Positions 1-5,214 of a stretch of DNA of 5,297 nt are shown one piece after another (the stretch's first letter is position 1; each line of letters opens with the position of its first letter). Location: the NCBI GenBank assembly GCA_029858545.1, contig JAOUFA010000269.1, positions 1-5,297 of the forward strand, given 5' to 3'. The notes beneath the pieces were generated by a model. It was given only the letters and a program-made list of their open reading frames with translations, had not been told where the DNA came from and made no database searches. Made by a program: the position numbers and the translations under genes. The stretch comes from Betaproteobacteria bacterium (GTDB lineage Bacteria > Pseudomonadota > Gammaproteobacteria > Burkholderiales > SG8-39).

Positions 1-30
1 CGGGATGGTTTTTCTACATCTTCGTTAGGC
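1..30 (+). other. 3' end of an upstream integron attC site (partial)
   Basis: The core site GTTAGGC at 24-30 fits the attC core consensus GTTRRRY. Integron integrase would cut between G24 and T25. The strongest support is that GTTAGGCCGC (24-33) is the exact reverse complement of GCGGCCTAAC (541-550), as expected when the start of a cassette and the inverse core site at its end form one attC in the excised circle. The left part of this site lies outside the window. Bases 1-23 do not show the same inner stem sequence as the two complete sites, so only the core box is well supported. Confidence 0.7.
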
Positions 31-625
31 CGCGCTGACCATGATGGCGGATTGGAAACTGTCTTTTTATGAGGGCTTGTCCCTTCTCATCGCTCTACTG
101 GCGGCAGTGATTTCATTTGTTTCCCTCTACCGCACGCACCGAATCGCGGCACGTCAGCTAGAGCTTCAAGAAGCTCAGGCCGCGCTCGCGAAGTTTCAGC
201 ACGATGTGTTAGAAAAGGAGGAAGCCGCAAAGCAGCGCGCGGATATTCGCATAGCAGTTATTGAGCGTGGGCGTGGCCACCGGCTCGTGATTTCCAATGT
301 TGGGCTCGGTTCGGCGCGTGATGTCGTTTTCGACGTTGTGCTCCCGAACGGCAAAGCGTCATTCTTAATTCAATCGGAAATGGACGACCTTCTCCCGATT
401 ACCGAGCTCCCGCCAGGGCACGAGGTATCAATGGTTGTCGCACCAACGCTAGGCAGTGCGCGTCATTTTCTTGCCAAGATAGCGTGGACAAGCGCGAACG
501 GCGAACACGAAAGGAAGAATCTTGAGGTCACTCTATAGCGGCGGCCTAACCTCAAGCTGGTGCGGACGGGCCATCGACGTAGCGCCGACCCAAGCGCTTC
601 TCCCGGCCCGCCGCACAGCAAGACG
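25..625 (+). mobile_element. Integron gene cassette 1
   Basis: This is a 601-bp unit running from the cut point in the core site at 24-30 to the cut point in the core site at 625-631. It contains one gene (41-538) and its own attC at the 3' end. The gene starts 16 nt after the cassette boundary and stops 5 nt before the inverse core box, the compact one-gene layout usual for integron cassettes. The boundary pair (24-33 against 541-550) matches 10 of 10, so the limits can be stated to the base. There is no cassette promoter; expression would depend on an upstream array promoter or read-through. Confidence 0.8.
41..538 (+). CDS. Small membrane-anchored protein with coiled coil, function unknown (cassette cargo)
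   Basis: The 165-residue protein is of unknown function. About residues 9-30 form one hydrophobic membrane segment. It is followed by a basic stretch (RTHRIAAR), then about residues 33-67 rich in Gln, Glu, Ala, Leu and Lys that look like a coiled coil. The last hundred residues look like a beta-rich domain with a VISNVGLGSARDVVFDV stretch (83-99) and LPPGHEVSM (123-131). With few basic residues before the membrane segment and basic ones after it, the C-terminal domain is probably cytoplasmic. This layout is common in uncharacterised bacterial proteins. The start is ATG41; ATG44 is an equally possible start, and neither has a clear Shine-Dalgarno sequence, as is frequent in cassette genes. Its codons are less GC-biased than those of the decarboxylase at the right end, which fits horizontal origin. 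A role in phage defence or stress is possible because integron cassettes often carry such genes, but nothing in the sequence proves it. Confidence 0.8.
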   Translation: MMADWKLSFYEGLSLLIALLAAVISFVSLYRTHRIAARQLELQEAQAALAKFQHDVLEKEEAAKQRADIRIAVIERGRGHRLVISNVGLGSARDVVFDVVLPNGKASFLIQSEMDDLLPITELPPGHEVSMVVAPTLGSARHFLAKIAWTSANGEHERKNLEVTL

Positions 626-631
626 TTAGAA
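544..631 (+). other. Integron attC recombination site 1
   Basis: This is a complete 88-bp attC. The inverse core box GCCTAAC is at 544-550 and the core box GTTAGAA at 625-631, with the cut after G625. Between them is an imperfect inverted repeat: GCTG (556-559), TGCGG (561-565) and CGGGCC (567-572) pair with GGCCCG (605-610), CCGCA (611-615) and CAGC (616-619). G560 and A566 are left unpaired. These two extrahelical bases on one arm and the 5-nt unpaired spacers (551-555 and 620-624) are hallmarks of the folded single-stranded attC recognised by IntI. The core box departs from GTTRRRY only at its last base. Confidence 0.88.
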
Positions 632-647
632 CGCTAACTGACACTTC

Positions 648-653
648 GGAGGT
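648..653 (+). promoter_or_regulatory. Ribosome binding site of the homocysteine S-methyltransferase gene
   Basis: GGAGGT lies 6 nt before ATG660. It is a near-perfect Shine-Dalgarno sequence and fixes the start. It lies inside cassette 2, downstream of the attC1 core, so it travels with the gene when the cassette moves. Confidence 0.85.
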
Positions 654-659
654 CTGGAC

Positions 660-1610
660 ATGGCACAGTTGCGAAAGGCCTTGCCCCAACTCAGCGGCGA
701 TTTCTTTCTCACTGACGGAGGCATAGAAACCACGCTGATCTTTCTCGAGGGGCAGCAGCTACCCGATTTTGCGGCCTTTCATCTCCTCAAGACGAAAGAC
801 GGCGAGGCCGCGCTGCGGAAGTACTTTCGCTCCTACGCCGGCCTGGCCCAGCGGCTCGGGACCGGGCTTGTTCTCGAAAGCGCGACGTGGCGCGCCAGCT
901 CGGATTGGGGCACCAAGCTCGGCTACAGCGGCAAGGAAATCGCCGAGGCCAATCGAAGGGCAATCGCGCTGCTCGAAGAGATTCGAAGCGAGCTTAAGGG
1001 AGATGCCAAGAAGACCGTTGTGAGTGGATGCCTCGGCCCTCGCGGCGACGGCTACAACCCGGGCAAGACGATGACCGCCGAGGAAGCGCAGGCTTACCAT
1101 GCGAGCCAGGTGCGTGTTTTCGAAGACAGCGCCGCCGATATGGTGACGGCGATCACCATGAACTACACGGAAGAAGCGATTGGGATCGCAAGAGCGGCCG
1201 AAAGCTCCAACATGCCCGTTGTCATTTCGTTCACCGTCGAGACGGACGGCAAACTTCCCACGGGTCAGACCTTGCGTGACGCCATAAGCGAAGTGGAAGC
1301 GGCTACATCAAGCTACCCCTCCTACTACATGATCAATTGCGCTCACCCGTCCCATTTCGAACATGTACTCGCACAGAAGGCGCCGTGGACACGTCGAATT
1401 CGCGGCTTGCGCGCGAATGCGTCGCGCAAGAGCCACGCCGAGTTGAACGAGTCTCCCGACCTTGACATCGGCAATCCCGTGGAGTTCGGTTCCGAGCATG
1501 CGCAGCTCAAGAAACGCTTCTCCGACCTGAATGTGATGGGCGGTTGCTGTGGAACTGATCTCCGTCACGTTGAGAAGATTGCGACGGCATGTGCACCGCT
1601 GTTCAAGTAA
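660..1610 (+). CDS. Homocysteine S-methyltransferase family protein (cassette cargo)
   Basis: The 316-residue protein belongs to the homocysteine S-methyltransferase family (Pfam PF02574), the zinc-dependent TIM-barrel enzymes such as MmuM that move a methyl group from S-methylmethionine, S-adenosylmethionine or another donor to homocysteine, giving methionine. Visible signatures are LTDGGIETTL near the N-terminus (17-26), VSGCLGPRGDGY (121-132), SFTVETDGKLPTGQTL (190-205), NCAHPSHF (226-233) and GGCCGTD (294-300). The expected three zinc-binding cysteines are therefore C227, C296 and C297. The length matches stand-alone members of the family, which act in the cytoplasm, and the chain looks complete. 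The methyl donor cannot be read from the sequence; a betaine-type or other thiol substrate is not excluded, so I do not assign mmuM. The stop codon directly abuts the attC2 inverse core, marking the gene as integron cargo; an intact core metabolic enzyme is unusual there. It is probably co-transcribed with upstream cassettes. Confidence 0.9.
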   Translation: MAQLRKALPQLSGDFFLTDGGIETTLIFLEGQQLPDFAAFHLLKTKDGEAALRKYFRSYAGLAQRLGTGLVLESATWRASSDWGTKLGYSGKEIAEANRRAIALLEEIRSELKGDAKKTVVSGCLGPRGDGYNPGKTMTAEEAQAYHASQVRVFEDSAADMVTAITMNYTEEAIGIARAAESSNMPVVISFTVETDGKLPTGQTLRDAISEVEAATSSYPSYYMINCAHPSHFEHVLAQKAPWTRRIRGLRANASRKSHAELNESPDLDIGNPVEFGSEHAQLKKRFSDLNVMGGCCGTDLRHVEKIATACAPLFK

Positions 1611-1613
1611 GCG

Positions 1614-1705
1614 TCCTAACCTGTAGCTGCTGCGGACGGGCCGCCAGCGTCGCGCAATATCGACCATACGTGCTTCTGGCCCGCGGCAGAGCTTCGACGT
1701 CAGTG
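1614..1705 (+). other. Integron attC recombination site 2, degenerate core
   Basis: The inverse core TCCTAAC (1614-1620) is followed by a stem in which GCT (1626-1628), CTGC (1630-1633) and CGGGCC (1637-1642) pair with GGCCCG (1678-1683), GCAG (1686-1689) and AGC (1690-1692). G1629 and A1636 are extrahelical, at the same places as in attC1, and there is one mismatch (G1634 with C1684). Its left part (1616-1642) matches attC1 (546-572) at 24 of 27 positions. The core box GTCAGTG (1699-1705) breaks the GTT triplet that integrases normally need and also lacks the final pyrimidine, so this site is probably weak or dead and may mark the end of the array. Confidence 0.78.
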
Positions 1706-1739
1706 GCGGCGTCGCCGTCTCATCTGCCGCCGTACTGAC
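1699..1739. repeat. Inverted repeat (hairpin) beginning at the terminal core site
   Basis: GTCAGT (1699-1704) and GGCGGC (1705-1710) pair with GCCGCC (1726-1731) and ACTGAC (1734-1739), giving a 12-bp stem with a 2-nt bulge (GT, 1732-1733) and a 15-nt loop. No T-run follows, so it is not a standard Rho-independent terminator on the plus strand. It could be a transcription or mRNA structure, or part of the DNA that received the cassettes. The left arm begins exactly at the degenerate attC2 core. Confidence 0.55.
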
Positions 1740-1765
1740 TCGCGCGACAACACGATATCGGCATT

Positions 1766-1770
1766 GGGAG
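1766..1770 (+). promoter_or_regulatory. Ribosome binding site of the secreted hydrolase gene
   Basis: GGGAG lies 7 nt before ATG1778. It supports this ATG, which also opens directly into a signal peptide, over the downstream in-frame ATG at codon 7. Confidence 0.65.
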
Positions 1771-1777
1771 CCTTGTC

Positions 1778-2569
1778 ATGCTTAGGACATTGAAGATGGG
1801 GATTTCATGGTTCTTGCTGGCCTGTACCGCCCACGCCTATGGTCAGATCGATCAGAAGGTCGTAGATATTCCAACGCGGCCCGGCGTCTCCCAGAGAATG
1901 ATCGTGCTGTCCCCGCAGGATCCGAAAGCGGCCGTCATACTATTTGCGGGGGGTCATGGGGGGCTACGGATCTACGCCAACGGTTCGTTCAAATGGGGCA
2001 AAGGCAATTTTCTCGTGCGGACGCGCCAGGATTTTGCAGAACAGGGCCTGCTTGTGGCCGTGGTTGACGCGCCCTCCGATCGTCAAAGTCCGCCCTACCT
2101 TTCCGGCTTTCGCCAGCGTCCCGAGCACGCCGCGGACATCAAGGCCGTCATCGCCTGGTTGCGCGAGCGTGCCAAGGTGCCGGTGTGGCTGATCGGCACG
2201 AGCCGGGGAACGCAGTCGGCCGCCTATGTCGCCACTGAACTCAATGGCCCGGAGGGTTCCGACGGGTTGGTGCTGAGTTCCACAATCCTCACCGACGACA
2301 GAGGGCGTCCGGTCCCGGCGATGCCGCTCGGCACGCTGCGCATCCCTGTTCTGGTGGTTCACCATGAACTAGATGGCTGTCGTCACTGCTCGTTCCGTGA
2401 AGTTCCCGGTCTGATGGAAAAACTCGGCAGCGTACCCAGGAAGCAATTGCTGTCGTTCACGGGCGGCAAGAATCGCGGCGATCCGTGCGAGGCCCATGCT
2501 TACCACGGGTTCAACGGGCTGGAGCGTGACGTGGTCGCGCAAGCCGCGACGTGGATACTCGCAAAGTGA
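1778..2569 (+). CDS. Secreted alpha/beta hydrolase
   Basis: The 263-residue protein begins with a likely Sec signal peptide: a basic start (MLRTLK), hydrophobic residues about 8-17 and a probable cut near AHA-YG (after about residue 20), so it acts in the periplasm or outside the cell. The rest has the order of an alpha/beta hydrolase: an oxyanion-hole-like FAGGHGGL (56-63), the nucleophile elbow GTSRG (140-144) with S142, the acid D199 in HHELDGC after the strand IPVLVV, and the catalytic histidine, probably H243 in AHAYHGF. Length and motifs fit dienelactone-hydrolase or esterase-like members; the substrate cannot be named. Cysteines C201, C204 and C237 lie near the acid and the histidine and may form a disulfide after export. 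It is the first gene after the cassette array. No attC follows its stop, so it is probably chromosomal rather than a third cassette. Confidence 0.82.
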   Translation: MLRTLKMGISWFLLACTAHAYGQIDQKVVDIPTRPGVSQRMIVLSPQDPKAAVILFAGGHGGLRIYANGSFKWGKGNFLVRTRQDFAEQGLLVAVVDAPSDRQSPPYLSGFRQRPEHAADIKAVIAWLRERAKVPVWLIGTSRGTQSAAYVATELNGPEGSDGLVLSSTILTDDRGRPVPAMPLGTLRIPVLVVHHELDGCRHCSFREVPGLMEKLGSVPRKQLLSFTGGKNRGDPCEAHAYHGFNGLERDVVAQAATWILAK

Positions 2570-2620
2570 TCGGGTACCCGACCCCGGCGCTCCAGCCAAC
2601 CGCCCGGAGCGGCGCCCTGC

Positions 2621-2639
2621 AAGCGGACTCGCTTTTTAT
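2621..2639 (+). terminator. Possible weak Rho-independent terminator after the hydrolase gene
   Basis: AAGCG (2621-2625) pairs with CGCTT (2630-2634) around a GACT loop and runs into a T tract (2633-2637, then AT). The stem is only 5 bp, so termination would be weak. Just upstream, GGCGC plus TCC (2586-2593) can pair with GGA plus GCGCC (2606-2616) with a 3-nt bulge. It lies 51 nt after the hydrolase stop and before the likely start of the next gene. Confidence 0.35.
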
Positions 2640-2691
2640 CGTTCGCAACCATCGTCTCGTCAGGACGGTTCCGCGGCCGTGCCGGATCGCC

Positions 2692-3627
2692 ATGCTCTGT
2701 GCCGTCTTGCTTGCGCCATCGGTAGCGGGCCTTGCCGCGAACCCACCCGGCAAGGGCGCCGTGCCTGGCCTGGGCAACGCGGGGTTCGAGAAGAATCCGC
2801 CTGCGGCGTTGAAGCAGAAATTCGCGATGTGCGATGCGTTCTTGAAGGTTCGCTGGATCAACGAGACGAAGCAGATCGGCCATAGCGAGTTCGAAGCGCC
2901 GTTGGAAGACCGCAACGGCAAATTCCTGGGCAGGGGAAACGTATCGGTGCTGGTGATGATGAAGGACGATCCGGCACCCGAAATGAGGTACGAAATCTCC
3001 CACTACAAGAAACACGGGCGGCTCGAAGCGCTCTTCGATGCGCTCAGGAATGCGGAACTGACGGGCGCCTGGGGCGGCACCGGCTGGAACATTTCGCACC
3101 GGGGCGAAAACTTTCACATCGACTTCAATGCGGGACCCGAGGACGCCAGCTTTGCACCGGTGCTGAGCGACTACCGGCAGACGGTCTGCGTCGTCTACCC
3201 GGACGGGCGGCGCGCCTGGATTTCGGAAGGCAGGCTGCCGAGCAAGCTCTACGGCAAGGCGCGCTTCGACGCGCTTTTGCGCGATTTGAAATCCGCCGGA
3301 GCAGGCGTGGAGAGCTGGCAGCTTGCGCAAAGCTGGATACTGGATGTCAACGGGGATGGCATTCCCGACTACGTGAATTTCAGGAGCGAGAGTCCCTTCA
3401 CCTACTCGTTGGCCAAGCACTACTACACGGCCCGCCTGGTCGAAGGTAGCGGACCTTCTCCGACCGGCGCGCCCACCGATCGAATTCCGACCTACTCCTT
3501 TCCCCCGCACCATCGCAGCTGCGCCGTGGAATTTCCGTTCAAGTACCTGACCACCGATGGCAGGCGGTACTTCATCAACAACCACTGCGATCTGACCGAT
3601 CTCACGACCCCGGCCGGCGCGAAATGA
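2692..3627 (+). CDS. Secreted protein of unknown function with a calcium-loop-like motif
   Basis: I do not recognise this family. From ATG2692 it has 312 residues and starts with a hydrophobic stretch (MLCAVLLAPSVAGLAA) that reads as a signal peptide, with a likely cut after residue 16. The signal lacks early basic residues, and no strong ribosome binding site precedes this ATG. The same frame is open back to GTG2551, inside the hydrolase gene; starting there would put an Arg-rich stretch before the hydrophobic segment (358 residues). I prefer 2692 because the intervening residues look like translated intergenic DNA. The mature part has four cysteines (47, 166, 277, 299), enough for two disulfides, and the loop DVNGDGIPD (218-226), resembling the DxNxDGxxD calcium loops of dockerin and FG-GAP-type repeats, but only once. 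It lies in the same direction as the secreted hydrolase, 122 bp downstream. Confidence 0.72.
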   Translation: MLCAVLLAPSVAGLAANPPGKGAVPGLGNAGFEKNPPAALKQKFAMCDAFLKVRWINETKQIGHSEFEAPLEDRNGKFLGRGNVSVLVMMKDDPAPEMRYEISHYKKHGRLEALFDALRNAELTGAWGGTGWNISHRGENFHIDFNAGPEDASFAPVLSDYRQTVCVVYPDGRRAWISEGRLPSKLYGKARFDALLRDLKSAGAGVESWQLAQSWILDVNGDGIPDYVNFRSESPFTYSLAKHYYTARLVEGSGPSPTGAPTDRIPTYSFPPHHRSCAVEFPFKYLTTDGRRYFINNHCDLTDLTTPAGAK

Positions 3628-3658
3628 CGATGGCGGCGGCTGTTTCGCGTGGACTCGG

Positions 3659-3681
3659 TATCGACGCGTGTCGTGTCGATA
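3659..3681. promoter_or_regulatory. Inverted repeat, candidate operator for the UbiD-family gene
   Basis: TATCGAC (3659-3665) and GTCGATA (3675-3681) are exact reverse complements separated by 9 nt, with half-site centres 16 bp apart. This suits a dimeric regulator binding two adjacent major grooves. The right half overlaps the first two bases of the TATAAT box, so a bound protein would block RNA polymerase; this suggests repression. The regulator is not in the window. Confidence 0.5.
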
Positions 3682-3685
3682 TAAT
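3680..3685 (+). promoter_or_regulatory. Promoter -10 box (TATAAT) for the UbiD-family gene
   Basis: A perfect sigma-70 -10 hexamer stands out in very GC-rich DNA, 45 bp before the chosen start. Transcription would begin around 3691-3693, giving a leader of about 33 nt. No good -35 box is visible at 16-18 bp spacing (3657-3662 reads GGTATC), so activity may need an activator or be low. Confidence 0.5.
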
Positions 3686-3713
3686 TTCCCCCTCCCCTCG
3701 TTCGGGATCCACC

Positions 3714-3719
3714 GGAGAG
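3714..3719 (+). promoter_or_regulatory. Ribosome binding site fixing the TTG start of the UbiD-family gene
   Basis: GGAGAG lies 5 nt before TTG3725, in frame with the decarboxylase. It decides against the upstream in-frame GTG3668, which lies before the TATAAT box and would be outside a transcript from that promoter. Confidence 0.7.
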
Positions 3720-3724
3720 TCACC

Positions 3725-5188
3725 TTGGACGATCGCTCCCGCTCCGCCGCGCCGCCACGCGGGGAATACAACGACCTGCGCGAATTGATCGCCCGCTTCG
3801 ACGCGCTCGGCGAACTCGAGGTGGTACGCGCCGCCCACTGGGACCTCGAGATGGGCGCGCTCGCCGAACTCGTCTCGGGCCGCAGTCCCGGGCGCGCGCC
3901 GGCGCTGCTGTTCGACCACATCCCCGGCTATCCCGAGGGTTTTCGCGTGCTTTCGGGCGCGGCCAACTCGTTCAAGCGCCTCGCCATGCTGCTCGGCCTG
4001 CCCGAGCCGCGCGACGAGATGGAGCTGGTGCGCGGCTATCGCGAGCGGCTCGCCACCTTCAGCCCGCTGCCCCCGGTCGAAGTGCGCGACGGGCCGATCC
4101 TCGAGAACCTGCTCGAGGGCGACGCGGTCGACTTGTTCAGGTTCCCGGTGCCGCGCGTGCACGAGCTCGACGGCGGACGCTATATCGGCACCGAGGATGT
4201 CGTGATCATGCGCGATCCCGACACGGGCTGGATCAACCTCGGCACCTATCGCATCCAGGCGCACGATCGCAACACCGCGGGGATCTGGATCTCGCCCGGC
4301 AAGCACGGCCGCCTCATCCGCGAGAAATACTTCGCGCGCGGCGAGCCCTGCCCGGTGCTCATCTCCTGCGGCCAGGATCCGCTGCTCTTTCTCGGCGGCC
4401 ACCAGGAACTCGCCCACGGTGTGGGCGAATACGACTACGCGGGCGGCCTGCGCGGCCGACCCTTCGAGGTGATCGCGAGCCGCGGCCACGGCCTGCCCAT
4501 GCCGGCGCATGCCGAGATCGTGCTCGAAGGCGTGATCGACCCGAAGCAGACGCGCCGCGAGGGCCCGTTCGGCGAATTCATGGGCTATTACGCGAGCCAG
4601 GCGAGCGAGCAGCCGGTCGTGCGTATCGAACGCATCTACCATCGCCGCGACCCGATCCTCACCCTCGCGATACCGTCTCGGCCGCCGGAGAACTTCACCT
4701 TCGCGCGCGCGGCGGTCAAGTCGGCGATGATCTGGGACGAGGTCGAGCGCGCCGGCCTCACCGGCGTCGCCGGCGTGTGGTGTCACGAGGCGGGTGCCGG
4801 GCGGCTGTTCAACGTCATCGCGATCAAGCAGATGTACCCCGGCCACGCGAAGCAGGCGGGGCTGCTCGCCACGGGTTGCCGCGCCGGCAACTACGCCGGT
4901 CGCTGGGTGATCGTGGTCGACGAGGACATCGACCCGTCGAACATTTTCGACGTCGTGTGGGCGCTCTCGACGCGCTGCGATCCGCCGCAGGACATCGATT
5001 TCGTGCGCGGCGCGTGGAGCACGCCGCTCGACCCGATGCTGCGCGAGCCGCCCTGGGAGAGCAACCGCGCGATCGTCAACGCCTGCCGGCCATGGGGCTG
5101 GAAGGACGCGTTCCCCAAGGTGGCCGAGGCGAGCCCGGCGTTGAAACGCCAGGTGATGGAGAAGTGGCCGAAGCTGTTCGGGCGCTGA
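3725..5188 (+). CDS. UbiD-family decarboxylase (prenylated-FMN dependent)
   Basis: From TTG3725 the protein has 487 residues, the usual family length. UbiD-family enzymes use prenylated FMN (made by a UbiX partner) plus a divalent metal and potassium to decarboxylate, or sometimes carboxylate, aromatic and unsaturated acids in the cytoplasm. The key residues are present: N171 and R176 in INLGTYR, H194 in GKHGR, E235 in GVGEYDY, and E279 and E284 in EGPFGE. From memory of fungal Fdc1 these correspond to its metal ligands N168, H191 and E233 and its catalytic network R173, E277 and E282, with spacing conserved to within one residue, so the enzyme should be active. The substrate is not readable. 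With no ubiquinone genes nearby and a Bug-type binding protein gene converging on it, a catabolic role is at least as likely as ubiquinone synthesis, so I give no symbol. Strong G/C third-position bias marks it as native. It has its own putative promoter and operator. Confidence 0.92.
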   Translation: MDDRSRSAAPPRGEYNDLRELIARFDALGELEVVRAAHWDLEMGALAELVSGRSPGRAPALLFDHIPGYPEGFRVLSGAANSFKRLAMLLGLPEPRDEMELVRGYRERLATFSPLPPVEVRDGPILENLLEGDAVDLFRFPVPRVHELDGGRYIGTEDVVIMRDPDTGWINLGTYRIQAHDRNTAGIWISPGKHGRLIREKYFARGEPCPVLISCGQDPLLFLGGHQELAHGVGEYDYAGGLRGRPFEVIASRGHGLPMPAHAEIVLEGVIDPKQTRREGPFGEFMGYYASQASEQPVVRIERIYHRRDPILTLAIPSRPPENFTFARAAVKSAMIWDEVERAGLTGVAGVWCHEAGAGRLFNVIAIKQMYPGHAKQAGLLATGCRAGNYAGRWVIVVDEDIDPSNIFDVVWALSTRCDPPQDIDFVRGAWSTPLDPMLREPPWESNRAIVNACRPWGWKDAFPKVAEASPALKRQVMEKWPKLFGR

Positions 5189-5210
5189 GCGGCTGCCGCG
5201 GCGCGCGCCG
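5189..5210. terminator. GC-rich palindromes between convergent genes, possible terminator
   Basis: The 26-bp gap between the two stop codons contains GCGGC-T-GCCGC (5189-5199) and the perfect 12-bp palindrome CGGCGCGCGCCG (5199-5210). The position between convergent genes fits a bidirectional stop signal, but there is no T-run on either side, so this is only suggestive. Confidence 0.3.
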
Positions 5211-5214
5211 TGGA

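Larger units (their letters stand above)
626..1699 (+). mobile_element. Integron gene cassette 2
   Basis: This 1074-bp unit lies between the cut points of attC1 and attC2 and holds one gene (660-1610). Its start, GTTAGAACGC (counting G625), is nearly the reverse complement of the box at its end, GCGTCCTAAC (1611-1620): 9 of 10 positions pair, and the single exception would be a G-T wobble on the bottom strand, the strand used for attC recombination. This confirms that both ends belong to one cassette. Unlike cassette 1 it carries a strong ribosome binding site for its gene. Confidence 0.8.

Noticed and set aside
1..1705. Insertion sequence or transposon as the source of the inverted repeats on the left
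   Set aside because: No transposase-like protein is present, and the repeats are explained in detail by attC structure and complementary cassette ends.
2570..2691. Possible third, worn attC site after the hydrolase gene (CCAAC near 2596-2600 and CGTTCGCA near 2640-2647)
   Set aside because: The two boxes are not complementary, there is no inner stem with extrahelical bases, and no sequence shared with attC1 or attC2. The hydrolase is therefore not called a cassette.
3668..3678. Short tandem GTGTCGTGTCG near the decarboxylase promoter as a repeat array
   Set aside because: It is only two overlapping copies of a 5-nt unit within the spacer of the inverted repeat and is easily due to chance.
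3668..3724. Upstream in-frame GTG start (3668) for the decarboxylase, giving 506 residues
   Set aside because: It lies upstream of the TATAAT box and inside the inverted repeat, has no ribosome binding site, and adds 19 residues unlike the family's start. TTG3725 has GGAGAG at good spacing.
2500..3921. Long open frame on the minus strand (473 codons) across the unknown secreted gene
   Set aside because: It is antisense to three plus-strand coding regions and to the operator and promoter of the decarboxylase, has biased Arg/Ala/Pro composition and no ribosome binding site that I can support.
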